64,000 bases of DNA. Source: Cellulomonas sp. NTE-D12. Its GTDB lineage: Bacteria; Actinomycetota; Actinomycetes; Actinomycetales; Cellulomonadaceae. The translations under genes were made by a program, and so were the position numbers. The notes under the pieces are model-generated. The model searched no databases and had not been told where the DNA came from. It saw only the letters and a program-made list of their open reading frames with translations. Numbering within the stretch: position 1 is the stretch's first letter; the number at the start of each line of letters is the position of its first letter. The stretch covers positions 3,472,001 through 3,536,000 of the forward strand of contig NZ_AP026442.1 in the NCBI RefSeq assembly GCF_027923705.1, written 5' to 3'. Shown here one piece after another: positions 41,979-53,244 of this stretch.

Positions 41979-42407
41979 TCAGCGGTCCAGCGGCTCGCAC
42001 ACCACGACGGGGATGTGCCGCGTGGTGCGCTGCGCGTAGCGGGCGTAGCCCGGGTTGTTGCGCACGACGAGGTCCCACAGCCGCTCGCGCTCCGCACCCT
42101 CAGCCGTCCGGGCGGTCATCGGCGTGACCGTCGCCCCGCGCTGCACGCTGACCTGCGGGTTCGCCACCAGGTTGAGGTACCAGGACGGGTGCGCGTCGCC
42201 CCCGTTGTTCGAGGCGACCAGCACCAGCCGTTCACCGTCGGGGGTGCCGGCCAGCGGGGTCGTGCGGGCCTTGCCGGTGCTGCGACCGGTGGTGGTGAGC
42301 AGCACCTGCTCGATGCGGCCGAACCGCCCCAGCAGCCGCCCTCCCGTCGCCCGGTACACGGCCCGGTGCAGGGCGACGAACATCAGCTGCGTGCGGCTCA
42401 GTCCCAT
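41979..42407 (-). CDS. DUF385 / deazaflavin-dependent nitroreductase-family protein
   Basis: A 142-residue protein. VLLTTTGRSTGKARTTPLAG, then VASNNGGDAHPSWYLNLVANP and the C-terminal YAQRTTRHIPVVVCEPL match the DDN-like F420 family. N-terminal residues to ~30 form an amphipathic helix typical of membrane-associated members. It is the third family member in the window and the best match to canonical DDN spacing. Substrate unknown. Confidence 0.88.
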   Translation of the reverse strand: MGLSRTQLMFVALHRAVYRATGGRLLGRFGRIEQVLLTTTGRSTGKARTTPLAGTPDGERLVLVASNNGGDAHPSWYLNLVANPQVSVQRGATVTPMTARTAEGAERERLWDLVVRNNPGYARYAQRTTRHIPVVVCEPLDR

Positions 42408-42453
42408 GAGGTGACCCTAAGCGCGTCGACCGGGAGAGCCCCCGTCCGATGCG

Positions 42454-43602
42454 TCACTGCAGCACGACGGCGCCGGCACCCGGTCGCACCCCGACCGTCA
42501 CGGGGTCGCCGATGCGCAGGCCGTCCGCACCGGTCCCGAGCACGTCGGCCGTCACCAGCCCTTCGGTCGGGTGCTCGACGACCGCGCGGGTGAACGCGCC
42601 GAGGAACGACAGCGCGACGAGCCGGGCCACCGGAGCCGCGCCGGCCGGTGCCGGCGCCAGCTGCAGCTGCTCCGGGCGCACCACGGCACGCGGCGCGGGC
42701 AGCACGTCCACGTCGTGGGCGACCGCGGTGGCCTGCGTCCCTGCGTCGTTCGAGCTGCTCGACGCCGCCACAGCGCCCGCCCCGACGCCCGTCCCCGAGA
42801 CCGCGGTCCGGCCGGCGCCGTCCGCCACCTCGACCGGCGCGCCGAGCACCGTCCACGACCCGTCCGCGGCCTGCTGCGCCCGCAGCCGGTTCACGGTCCC
42901 GACGAATCCCGCGACGAACGCCGACGCCGGCCGGCTGTACAGCGCCCGCGGCGGGTCGATCTGCTCGAGCAGGCCGTCACGCATCACGGCCACCCGGTCG
43001 GCCACCGCCATCGCCTCGTGCTGGTCGTGCGTGACCAGCACCGTGGTGACGCCGACCTCGAGCTGCAGCCGCCGGATCTCGTCCCGCAGGTGCTCGCGCA
43101 CCTGCGCGTCCAGGGCGGACAGCGGCTCGTCCAGCAGCAGCAGCCGCGGCTCGGTGGCGATCGCCCTGGCCAGCGCCACGCGCTGCCGCTGACCGCCGGA
43201 CATCTGGTGCGGGTACTTGTCGGCGTGCTTCTCCAGGCGGGTCACCGCGAGCAGCCGGTCCACCGTGGCAGCCGTCTCGGCGGCGCCCTTGCGGCGGATC
43301 TTCAGCCCGAACGCGATGTTCTGCCGGCCCGTCAGGTTGGGGAACAGGCTGTAGTCCTGGAACACCATGCCGAACCGGCGGTGCCGGGGGGAGACGCGCG
43401 TGACGTCCTCGCCGTCCACCAGGATCCGGCCGGCGTCCGGCTGCTCGAAGCCGGCCAGCAGACGCAGCGCGGTCGTCTTGCCGCAGCCCGACGGGCCCAG
43501 CAGGCACACCAGCTCGCCGGACTCGACCCGCAGGTGCAGGTCGTCCAGCGCCACGGTGGTGCCGAAGGTCTTGCGGACACCGATCATCTCGATGGTGGCC
43601 AT
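42454..43602 (-). CDS. ABC transporter ATPase (PotA/FbpC type)
   Basis: Last gene of a four-gene importer operon, 382 residues. Walker A GPSGCGKTT, Q-loop FQDYSLFPN, signature MSGGQRQRVALARAIA, Walker B LLLLDEPLSALD and VTHDQHEAM are intact. The C-terminal TOBE region contains a ~35-residue Gly/Ala/Ser insertion (around residues 265-300) unlike close relatives. AGGAG precedes the ATG at 43602. Family members import iron(III), polyamines, thiamine or 2-aminoethylphosphonate. Confidence 0.92.
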   Translation of the reverse strand: MATIEMIGVRKTFGTTVALDDLHLRVESGELVCLLGPSGCGKTTALRLLAGFEQPDAGRILVDGEDVTRVSPRHRRFGMVFQDYSLFPNLTGRQNIAFGLKIRRKGAAETAATVDRLLAVTRLEKHADKYPHQMSGGQRQRVALARAIATEPRLLLLDEPLSALDAQVREHLRDEIRRLQLEVGVTTVLVTHDQHEAMAVADRVAVMRDGLLEQIDPPRALYSRPASAFVAGFVGTVNRLRAQQAADGSWTVLGAPVEVADGAGRTAVSGTGVGAGAVAASSSSNDAGTQATAVAHDVDVLPAPRAVVRPEQLQLAPAPAGAAPVARLVALSFLGAFTRAVVEHPTEGLVTADVLGTGADGLRIGDPVTVGVRPGAGAVVLQ

Positions 43603-43679
43603 GGGGTTCTCCTCTGGTGCGGGACGTCGGGTGGTGCACGCGGTGGCGGCCGGCCGGGCACCAGCCGGAGGGTGTGTGG

Positions 43680-44612
43680 TCAGAAGCCGGTGGTGCTCAC
43701 GCCCAGCCCGCGGCGCCGGAGCAGGTGCACGACGGCCCCCAGGGCGAGCGCCGTCAGCACCATCACGGCGAGCGCGAGCGCCATGCCGGCCTGCGGGGCG
43801 TCGCGCTGGTAGTCGACCAGGTAGGTCGGCAGGGTCGTCTTGAGCAGCAGCGACGCGAACGCGAACTCCCCGAGCACCAGCGCGGCGGTCAGCCCGCCCG
43901 CCGCCACCAGGGAGGCGCTGAGGTTGGGCATCAGCACCCGGAACAGGACAGTCGGCAGCCCGGCACCGAGGCTGCGCGCAGCCTCGACCAGCGTCCGGGC
44001 GTTGACGGCCCGCAGCCCGGAGTCGATCGCCCGGTAGGTGAACGGCATCGCCCACACCGCGTAGAACGGCACCAGGGCGAGCGGGCTCGTCAGGAAGCCC
44101 GGCGCCACCGTGCGGAACGTCGCCGCCACGCCCACCACCAGGGCGATGGGCGGGACCACCCACGGCAGCAGCGTCACCGTGGCGAGGACGGTCCGCAGCC
44201 GGGGCGCCCGGACCTCCGCGACGACGGCGAGCGGCAGCAGCAGCGCGAGGTCCAGCACCAGCGTCAGCACCGCGAGCAGTGCGCTGGTCCGGGTCGCCTG
44301 CCACAGCGCCGGCTCGTGCAGCGCCCTGAGCAGGGAGGCTGCCGACCAGCGCGAGAGCAGCGTGTGCTGGTCGAGCAGCACCACCGGCACGTTCTGGAAG
44401 GCGAACCGCGCCATCGCCAGCTGCGGCACCACGAAGTACAGGCCGAGCACGACGAGGAACGTCCAGCGCACCGCCTCGAGCCCCGGCCGACGCCGACGAG
44501 CGGCGCCGGGCCGACGTCCCGCGCCCGCACCCGTAGGCCGGCGCGAATCGGCCGGCTGCTCCGCCCCACCGGTCACGTCGTGCGCGACGCCGGAGGTCGC
44601 CACGGCGCTCAT
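43680..44612 (-). CDS. ABC transporter permease (second)
   Basis: A 310-residue membrane protein. The first ~45 residues are Gly/Arg-rich and cytoplasmic. Six hydrophobic segments follow, with the EAA loop VEAARSLGAGLPTVLFRVLMPN that docks on the ATPase. Its ATG overlaps the stop of the first permease (ATGA). The two permeases would form a heterodimeric channel. Confidence 0.9.
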   Translation of the reverse strand: MSAVATSGVAHDVTGGAEQPADSRRPTGAGAGRRPGAARRRRPGLEAVRWTFLVVLGLYFVVPQLAMARFAFQNVPVVLLDQHTLLSRWSAASLLRALHEPALWQATRTSALLAVLTLVLDLALLLPLAVVAEVRAPRLRTVLATVTLLPWVVPPIALVVGVAATFRTVAPGFLTSPLALVPFYAVWAMPFTYRAIDSGLRAVNARTLVEAARSLGAGLPTVLFRVLMPNLSASLVAAGGLTAALVLGEFAFASLLLKTTLPTYLVDYQRDAPQAGMALALAVMVLTALALGAVVHLLRRRGLGVSTTGF

Positions 44613-45568
44613 GCGCGCGACCAGCGGGCGGCCCGGCGCCGCAGCAGGTGCATCAGCACCAGCCCGGCGGCCATCAGCGCCACGGTCCACGTCACCAGCG
44701 CGTACCCCAGGTCCTGCTCGCCGGTGATCACGTTGCCCTGCAGCACGAACCGGATCGCCAGCGGCACCAGCTGCCCGCTCGAGTTGAGCACGTACGCCGT
44801 GGCGTAGGCGCTGAACGCGTTGATGAACAGCAGCAGCATCCCGCCGAGCACGGAGGGCGCCAGCACCGGCCCGCCCACGGCCCACCAGTAGCGCACCGGA
44901 CCGGCCCCCATCAGCTCCGCGGCCTCGCGCCAGGTGGTGCGCAGCCCCGAGACGGCCGGCGCGACGACGAGGAACATCAGCGGGATCTCGAAGTACAGGT
45001 AGACGAAGGTCATCCCGGGCAGGGTCGACAGCGAGAACCCCGCACCGGCCAGGTCGACGCCGAGCGCCGCGAGCCCCTTGGTCAGCACCCCCTGCGTACC
45101 GACCAGCGCGACGAACGCGAACGCCAGCGGAACGCCGCCGAGCTGGGAGGCGACCGAGCTCCAGGCGTCGATCGTCGGACGCAGCCACGCCGGCCGCTGC
45201 AGCCCGCGCAGCGCGAACGCCAGCGCCAGCCCCAGCACCCCGCCGATCACCGCCGATGCGCCCGCCAGCGTCAGTGAGTTGGTGAACGCCGACCGGTACG
45301 GCCCGGACACCGCCCTGACCAGGGCGCCGATCCCCAGGCTGCCGCCCGGCGTGACGGAGTGGACCACCACCGCACCCACCGGCCACAGCAGGAACACGCC
45401 GACGAACACCAGGAACGGCACCAGCGCCACGGTGGCCCCGTCGGCCCGCCACCCCCGTCGAACCGCCGTCGACCGGCGCGCCGGGGAGGCGACCGCCCCG
45501 ACGCCGGCGCTGGTGCTGACGTCGGGGACGGTCACCGGGGTGACCCCCGTGAGCGGGAGCTCGGTCAC
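44609..45568 (-). CDS. ABC transporter permease (first)
   Basis: A 319-residue membrane protein with about six helices. The EAA loop reads REAAELMGAGPVRYWWAVGGPVLAPS in part. GTG at 45568 overlaps the binding-protein TGA (GTGA), so translation is coupled across the operon. The large first periplasmic loop contains VTPGGSLGIGALV. It works with the second permease, the ATPase and the lipoprotein. Confidence 0.9.
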   Translation of the reverse strand: MTELPLTGVTPVTVPDVSTSAGVGAVASPARRSTAVRRGWRADGATVALVPFLVFVGVFLLWPVGAVVVHSVTPGGSLGIGALVRAVSGPYRSAFTNSLTLAGASAVIGGVLGLALAFALRGLQRPAWLRPTIDAWSSVASQLGGVPLAFAFVALVGTQGVLTKGLAALGVDLAGAGFSLSTLPGMTFVYLYFEIPLMFLVVAPAVSGLRTTWREAAELMGAGPVRYWWAVGGPVLAPSVLGGMLLLFINAFSAYATAYVLNSSGQLVPLAIRFVLQGNVITGEQDLGYALVTWTVALMAAGLVLMHLLRRRAARWSRA

Positions 45569-46722
45569 TTGTCCGCGACCATCGGTCCCCACTGCGCGGC
45601 GAGGACGGCCTTGGCGGCGTCCAGCTGCTTCTGCGTCGGGAACGCGATCTTGGCGATGGTGGCCGGGTCCGGCAGGTTGGCGGCCGTCGCCTGGTCCACC
45701 AGGCCGGCCTTCACCAGGGAGGCGTACCGGGCCGGGATCGCGCCGCCCTTGAGGTAGCCGAGCGCGCCGTCGTTGCCCACCAGGTGCTCGAGGAACAGCT
45801 CGGCGGCGCACGGGTGCGCCGACTGCGTCACGACGGACTGCGCGTAGTACCCGCCGTACACGCCGTCCTGCGGCACGGTGACCTGCAGGTCGAAGCCAGC
45901 CTGCTGCATCAGCGGCTTCAGGGCCGGGAAGTTGTAGGTCCAGTCGAGGGCGATCGGCACCTCGCCGGACAGCAGGTTCGCCTTGTTCACCTTGGTCAGC
46001 GTGAGGTTGCCGGACTTCTTCAGGTCGGAGAAGTACTGGATGCCGGGCTTGATGTCGTCGAAGCTGCCGCCGTTCGCCAGCGACGCCGCCATCACCGCGG
46101 CGAACGCCGCCCCCGCCTCGCGCGGGTCGCCGTTCAGCCCGATCTGGCCCTTGTACTGCGGGTCCTTCAGGTCGGCGAACGTCTTGGGGGCGTTCTTGAC
46201 CAGCTTGGTGTTCACGCCGATCGACATCACGCCGTAGTACGCGGCGACCCAGTGGCCGTCGGCGTCCTTGAGGTTCGCCGGGATCTCGTCCCACACCGTC
46301 GGCTTGTACGTCTGCGCGTAGCCGTCGTCGATCATCTGCTGCGTGAAGGACGCGCCGACGTCCACCAGCTCGGGCTGGCTCGCCTGACCGCGGAGGGTCT
46401 TGATCGCGGTGATCTCGTCCGCGGACGACGCGTCGGGGTTGGCGACGGTGGCGTTGATCCCGTACGTCTTGCGGAACGAGTCCAGGATCCCACCGTAGTT
46501 GGCCCACGTGTCCGGCAGCGCGATGAGGTTCACCGCGCCCTCCTTCTTCGCTGCGGCGGCGATCTGCGGCACGGTGGTCCCGCAGCTGGTCGCGGCGGCC
46601 GTCCCCGAGGCGCTGGTGGCGCCCGACGAGGCGGTGCTCGACGTGCCGGCGGCCGCGGAGCTGCACGCGGACAGCGCGAGGGCCGCAACGGCCAGAGGAG
46701 CGAGCAGGGTCAGCTTGCGCAT
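45565..46722 (-). CDS. ABC transporter substrate-binding lipoprotein, substrate unknown
   Basis: A 385-residue secreted lipoprotein with lipobox LSAC near residue 20 and a Ser/Ala/Thr-rich linker. The mature domain is of the family 1/8 extracellular type: EGAVNLIALPDTWANYGGIL, GINATVANPDASSADEITAI, YYGVMSIGVNTKLV and VPIALDWTYNFP. It resembles binding proteins of iron, polyamine and 2-aminoethylphosphonate importers. No sequence feature fixes the ligand. It is first in the operon. The 155-base gap before it probably holds the promoter. Confidence 0.88.
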   Translation of the reverse strand: MRKLTLLAPLAVAALALSACSSAAAGTSSTASSGATSASGTAAATSCGTTVPQIAAAAKKEGAVNLIALPDTWANYGGILDSFRKTYGINATVANPDASSADEITAIKTLRGQASQPELVDVGASFTQQMIDDGYAQTYKPTVWDEIPANLKDADGHWVAAYYGVMSIGVNTKLVKNAPKTFADLKDPQYKGQIGLNGDPREAGAAFAAVMAASLANGGSFDDIKPGIQYFSDLKKSGNLTLTKVNKANLLSGEVPIALDWTYNFPALKPLMQQAGFDLQVTVPQDGVYGGYYAQSVVTQSAHPCAAELFLEHLVGNDGALGYLKGGAIPARYASLVKAGLVDQATAANLPDPATIAKIAFPTQKQLDAAKAVLAAQWGPMVADK

Positions 46723-46877
46723 CGATGTCCCTCGGTAGGAAGTGAGGCCGACGCGATGTCGGCGCGTCACGGTGTCTACCGACGCAAGTCGACGTGCCAG
46801 GTGCTGACGGATGAACGGGACGTGGCGCCGCGGCGAAGTTCTGGACCGAGGTCCAGGTGGCGGCCCTCGGCGCGACG

Positions 46878-47318
46878 CTAGAGCGCTGCGGCCAGCGGGC
46901 CACCGCCGGCGAGAGCGTCGAGCAGCGCCGTCACGATGCGGACGTCGGCATCGAGCCACGGCACGTCGAGCCACTGCCCGGCGGGCAGCCAGCGCAGCTC
47001 GTCGTGCTCCACGAGAGGCTCCGGGATGCCCGACGAGACCTCGGCCAGCCACAGCCGCATCTCGTACCGCTCGGACAGCCGCCACGCGCCGCGCTCGGGG
47101 CCGACGATCTCCCGGCCCAGCAGCACGCGGACGCCGAGCTCCTCACGGATCTCGCGGTGCAGCGCCTCTTCCGGGGACTCCCCGGCGTCGACCTTGCCGC
47201 CGGGGAACTCCCAGCGGCCGGCAAGGCTGGCCGGGGTGGCGCGCCGACCGGCGAGGAGCAGCTGCGGGTCGTCGAGGTCGTCCACCAGTGCGGCGGCGAC
47301 GACGAGGCTCGGTGCCAT
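46878..47318 (-). CDS. Nudix hydrolase, MutT-like
   Basis: A 146-residue Nudix protein. The box GGKVDAGESPEEALHREI with the following REELG is complete. EFPGGKVD context and a C-terminal WLPAGQWLDVPWLDAD match MutT/NudG-type (d)NTP pyrophosphatases. It may cleanse oxidised nucleotides, although substrate specificity cannot be read from the sequence. It begins with ATG at 47318. Confidence 0.9.
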   Translation of the reverse strand: MAPSLVVAAALVDDLDDPQLLLAGRRATPASLAGRWEFPGGKVDAGESPEEALHREIREELGVRVLLGREIVGPERGAWRLSERYEMRLWLAEVSSGIPEPLVEHDELRWLPAGQWLDVPWLDADVRIVTALLDALAGGGPLAAAL

Positions 47319-47399
47319 GGTCGCCAGTCTGCCAGTCGCACCGGCAGGGACATGACGGCCGACCGGTCAGCGGTGACCGGTCGGCCGGCGGATGTCGGG

Positions 47400-47447
47400 T
47401 GCTGCGGTACTGCTCAGCGGATGTGCTGCGGTGCTGCTCAGCGGATG
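47400..47447. repeat. 24-bp tandem duplication covering the LuxR-type gene stop
   Basis: Two head-to-tail 24-base units (TGCTGCGGTnCTGCTCAGCG plus GATG) differ at one base. The second unit includes the stop codon and last codons of the HTH gene on the minus strand, so the stop context is duplicated just downstream. Confidence 0.85.
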
Positions 47448-47680
47448 CCCTGGGCGACGGCCCAGGCCACTGCCTCGGAGCGGGTCGAGACGCCGATCTT
47501 GCGATAGACGCTGCGGACCTGCGACTTCACCGTGTTACGGGTGACGAAGAGCCGGGTTGCGATCTCCTCGAGCGTGACGTCTTCGGCAAGCTCTGCGAGG
47601 ACAACGCGCTCCCGGCGCGTGAGTGACTCGACCGGTGCGGTCGTCGTGCCGGCCGAGCCGGCCGTCTCCAACATGCTCAT
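47438..47680 (-). CDS. Stand-alone LuxR/GerE-type HTH protein
   Basis: An 80-residue protein. After a ~20-residue linker it is only the GerE domain: LTRRERVVLAELAEDVTLEEIATRLF, then VTRNTVKSQVRSVYRKIGVS and EAVAWAV. GGAGGG six bases before the ATG at 47680 fixes the start. No receiver or sensor domain is attached. It may be a single-domain regulator like small GerE-type proteins. The 450-base region upstream, to the repeat array at 48132, holds no gene. Confidence 0.82.
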   Translation of the reverse strand: MSMLETAGSAGTTTAPVESLTRRERVVLAELAEDVTLEEIATRLFVTRNTVKSQVRSVYRKIGVSTRSEAVAWAVAQGIR

Positions 47681-47902
47681 GGTGCCCTCCGGTTGCCTAC
47701 GGACCCCGGCCCCTCCGGGTCCCGCTGTGCTGCTGCGTACCGGATGAGAGGAGGTCCGTGGCTCCCCATGACGCCACTTTCCGACTCTCGTCTTGCACAG
47801 GCCCCCCCGTGCCGCCGAACGCTTGCGCCCAGAATGACGCGCGCCATCCGGTCGAGATACACCGCTAGGCAATAGCACCCACGATTCACCCGAACGGGTC
47901 AA

Positions 47903-47908
47903 GGGACG
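47903..47908 (-). promoter_or_regulatory. Tentative promoter region of the LuxR-type gene
   Basis: Bases ~47840-47960 are clearly less GC-rich than the surroundings. On the minus strand a TTGACC box overlaps the short palindrome ACCCGTTCGGGT, with TGCTAT about 19 bases further on. If this is the promoter, the mRNA has a 5' leader of about 200 bases. The spacing is poor, so the call is weak. Confidence 0.25.
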
Positions 47909-48131
47909 AATGGCCCCTGGTTATCGATTCGAGATCCCGTGGCAGCAAATCGTTACGCGAATGAGACAAATCGCCCCTGTCGCGTGCGGTCAGTGTGCCA
48001 GACGAGGGGGCCGGGAGCCGCTCGAGCACCCCTCAGAGACTCGTCAGAGACCCCTTGAGGGGCCGTCCGCCGGGTGTCGAGCGGGTGAAAACTGGACGAT
48101 CGCCCAGGATCGGGGCCTCCGGCGACGGGGT

Positions 48132-48293
48132 CAGGCCGGGTTGGGTCGGACCGGGTCGGGTGAGGCCGGGTTGGGTCGGACCGGGTCGGGTGAGGCCGGG
48201 TTGGGTGAGGCCGGGTCGGGTCAGACCGGGTCGGGTCAGACCGAGTTGCGTCAGGCCGGGTCGGGTCAGACCGGGTCGGGTCAGGCCGGGTTG
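48132..48293. repeat. 15-bp tandem array (~11 units) reaching into the 3' end of gcvH
   Basis: Eleven units of the form CRGRCCGGGTYGGGT run without interruption. The final unit contains the gcvH stop codon and the codons for its last residues (NPA). On the gcvH strand every unit brings a CTGACC-like copy of the stop context. Units vary at few positions, mainly purine/purine and C/T. Confidence 0.92.
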
Positions 48294-48658
48294 AGCCCGG
48301 CGTACTCCTCGGCCGACAGCAGGGTGCCGGTCTCCGTCACGTCCACGCGCAGCAGCCAGCCGGCGCCGTACGGGTCGGAGTTCACCACGGACGGGTCGTC
48401 GACTGCGGCCTGGTTGACCTCCACGACGGTGCCGCTGACCGGAGAGAACAGCTCGGACACCGACTTGGTCGACTCCACCTCGCCGATCACGGCGCCGGCG
48501 GTGACCTCGTCACCGACCGTCGGCAGCTCCAGGTAGACGATGTCGCCCAGCGCATCGGCCGCCACCGACGTGATGCCCACCGTGGCGGGGGAGCCGGAGT
48601 CGAGCCACTCGTGCTCGACGGTGTACTGCAGGTGGACGGGGGGCTCGACGGCGGTCAT
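48281..48658 (-). CDS. gcvH: Glycine cleavage system H protein
   Basis: A 125-residue lipoyl-carrier protein. The lipoylation site lies in VIGEVESTKSVSELFSP, and HEWLDSGSPATVGITSVAAD opens the domain. GAGWLLRVDV closes it. It carries the aminomethyl group between P and T proteins and the dihydrolipoyl group to the L protein. It is the last gene of gcvP-gcvT-gcvH. A 116-base gap with a minisatellite separates it from gcvT. Its last codons lie inside the 15-bp array. Confidence 0.97.
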   Translation of the reverse strand: MTAVEPPVHLQYTVEHEWLDSGSPATVGITSVAADALGDIVYLELPTVGDEVTAGAVIGEVESTKSVSELFSPVSGTVVEVNQAAVDDPSVVNSDPYGAGWLLRVDVTETGTLLSAEEYAGLNPA

Positions 48659-48679
48659 GACGGTTCTCCTGACGGGTCG

Positions 48680-48724
48680 TGGTGCTGGCGGTGGTGGTGC
48701 TGGCGGTGGTGGTGCTGGCGGTCG
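48680..48724. repeat. 15-bp tandem repeat, three units, in the gcvT-gcvH gap
   Basis: Three units of TGGTGCTGGCGGTGG lie 22-66 bases upstream of the gcvH start, on either side of which are the gcvH ribosome binding site (AGGAG) and the gcvT stop. In RNA this would be a C/A-rich unstructured spacer on the coding strand. Confidence 0.88.
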
Positions 48725-48774
48725 GTGGTGCCGACGCTAACGGTGCGGCCGGGCGACGGCGGTGGTCCCGCGGG

Positions 48775-49923
48775 TCAGCGGGGGCGGCGGTAGAACGGCA
48801 GCGCGACGACGCGCACCGGCTCCGGGCGGCCCCGGACGTCGACGTCGAGCTGCGTGCCCTCGGCCGCCACCGACGGGTGCACGTACGCCATGGCGATCGG
48901 GTGGCCGAGCGTCGGCGACGGCGCACCGGACGTGACGGTGCCGACCACCTGGTCGGGACCGGCGAGCACCGGGTACCCGTGCCGGGCGGCCCGTCGACCG
49001 AGCCCCTGCAGGCCCACCAGCACGCGCGTCGGCTCGGCGGCCGCGCGGGCCTCGAGCGCCTCGCGCCCGACGAACGGTACGGGTAGCCCGTCGGCACCGG
49101 TCTTCCCGAGGGCGACCACGCGGCCCAGGCCGGCGTCGTGCGGCGTGGTGGTGCGGTCCAGCTCGTTGCCGTACAGCGGCATGCCGGCCTCGAGGCGAAG
49201 GCTGTCCCGTGCCGACAGGCCGGCCGGCACCAGGCCGAGCGGGGCGCCGACCTCGAGCAGCCGCCGCCACAGCACCGGCGCGTCGTCGGCCGCCACGTAG
49301 AACTCGAAACCGTCCTCGCCGGTGTACCCGGTGCGGGCCAGCAGGGCCGGCCGGCCGGCGAACGTGAACGGCAGGCAGGCGTAGTACTTGAGCGCCGTGA
49401 CCTCGTCGTCTGCCAGCTCGATCCCGGCCGCGAGCACGATCTCCAGCGCCCGCGGGCCCTGGACGGCGACCAGCGCGGTCGCCGCGGACTGGTCGTCCAC
49501 CACGACGTCCAGCCCTGCCGCGCGCTCCTGCAGCGCCGCCAGCACCGGGTCGTGGTTCGAGGCGTTGGCCACCACCAGGTAGCGCTCGGGCGCCAGGTGG
49601 TAGACGACCAGGTCGTCGATCACGCCGCCGTCCGGTGCGCAGATCATCGTGTACTTGGCGCCCAGCAGCCGGATCGCGGAGGCGTGACCGACCAGCGCCC
49701 CGTCGAGGAACGCCCCGGCGTCCGGACCGGTGACGACGATCTCCGCCATGTGCGACAGGTCGAACAGGCCTGCGGCCGTGCGGACGGCGGTGTGCTCCGC
49801 GAGGTCGGAGGTGTAGCGCAGCGGCATCTGCCAGCCGGCGAACGACGTGAGCGTGGCGCCGAGGGCGACGTGCTCGTCGTGCAGGGGGGAGCGACGGTCC
49901 TGCGTGATGGTGGCGTCGGTCAT
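48775..49923 (-). CDS. gcvT: Glycine cleavage system T protein (aminomethyltransferase)
   Basis: A 382-residue THF-dependent aminomethyltransferase. Characteristic segments are LTSFAGWQMPLRYTSDLAEH, GLFDLSHMAEI, NASNHDPVLAAL, ARTGYTGEDGFEFYV, GLSARDSLRLEAGMPLYG and the C-terminal GTVTSGAPSPTLG. It begins with ATG at 49923, five bases after the gcvP stop. It releases ammonia and forms 5,10-methylene-THF. Confidence 0.97.
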   Translation of the reverse strand: MTDATITQDRRSPLHDEHVALGATLTSFAGWQMPLRYTSDLAEHTAVRTAAGLFDLSHMAEIVVTGPDAGAFLDGALVGHASAIRLLGAKYTMICAPDGGVIDDLVVYHLAPERYLVVANASNHDPVLAALQERAAGLDVVVDDQSAATALVAVQGPRALEIVLAAGIELADDEVTALKYYACLPFTFAGRPALLARTGYTGEDGFEFYVAADDAPVLWRRLLEVGAPLGLVPAGLSARDSLRLEAGMPLYGNELDRTTTPHDAGLGRVVALGKTGADGLPVPFVGREALEARAAAEPTRVLVGLQGLGRRAARHGYPVLAGPDQVVGTVTSGAPSPTLGHPIAMAYVHPSVAAEGTQLDVDVRGRPEPVRVVALPFYRRPR

Positions 49924-49928
49924 GGTGA

Positions 49929-52910
<2,982 letters not shown>

Positions 52911-52989
52911 GCCGGGGCCTCCTGGGATCGCCCGGCGGCAGCGCCACCGGGACGGGTGTGGGGCCTCCCCGCTCTGTCATCGCGCGCGG

Positions 52990-53195
52990 AAGCACGCGAC
53001 CTGAGAGTTTTGCCGGTCCGCCATCCCCTCGCGGGGCCGGGGCGCGCCGACTTGCACCGTCGGTGGGCCGTCACCCGCAGGCGGGGTGGGCCGCTTTCCA
53101 GAGTTGCCTCGCCACGGCGGTACGGGTGCCTGAGAGATTCCCGGGGAGGGTTGCTCCTACGGCGCCCCGCACGGGCGGGGACTCTCCCGCCGTGG
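52990..53195 (-). ncRNA. Tandem glycine riboswitch
   Basis: Read on the minus strand, the leader starts GGCGGGAGAGTCC and has GGAGCAA, AATCTCTCAGGCACC and GAGGCAACTCTGGAAAGCG. These are hallmarks of the first glycine aptamer. They are followed by CACCGACGGTGCAAG and GGCAAAACTCTCAGGT for the second. It sits directly before gcvP and would switch on the glycine cleavage operon when glycine is abundant. About 80 bases separate the second aptamer from the GTG; the expression platform is not obvious. Confidence 0.93.
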
Positions 53196-53244
53196 TTCGA
53201 GCAGCGTGTTCAGTTGTCGCGGTCAGCGTACGCGACGGGTGGCG

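Noticed and set aside
47995..48294. A repeat protein (VRPGWVGPGR-type) encoded across the 15-bp array
   Set aside because: The sequence simply reflects a 15-base DNA repeat read in frame. There is no ribosome binding site, and it runs into the convergent gcvH end.
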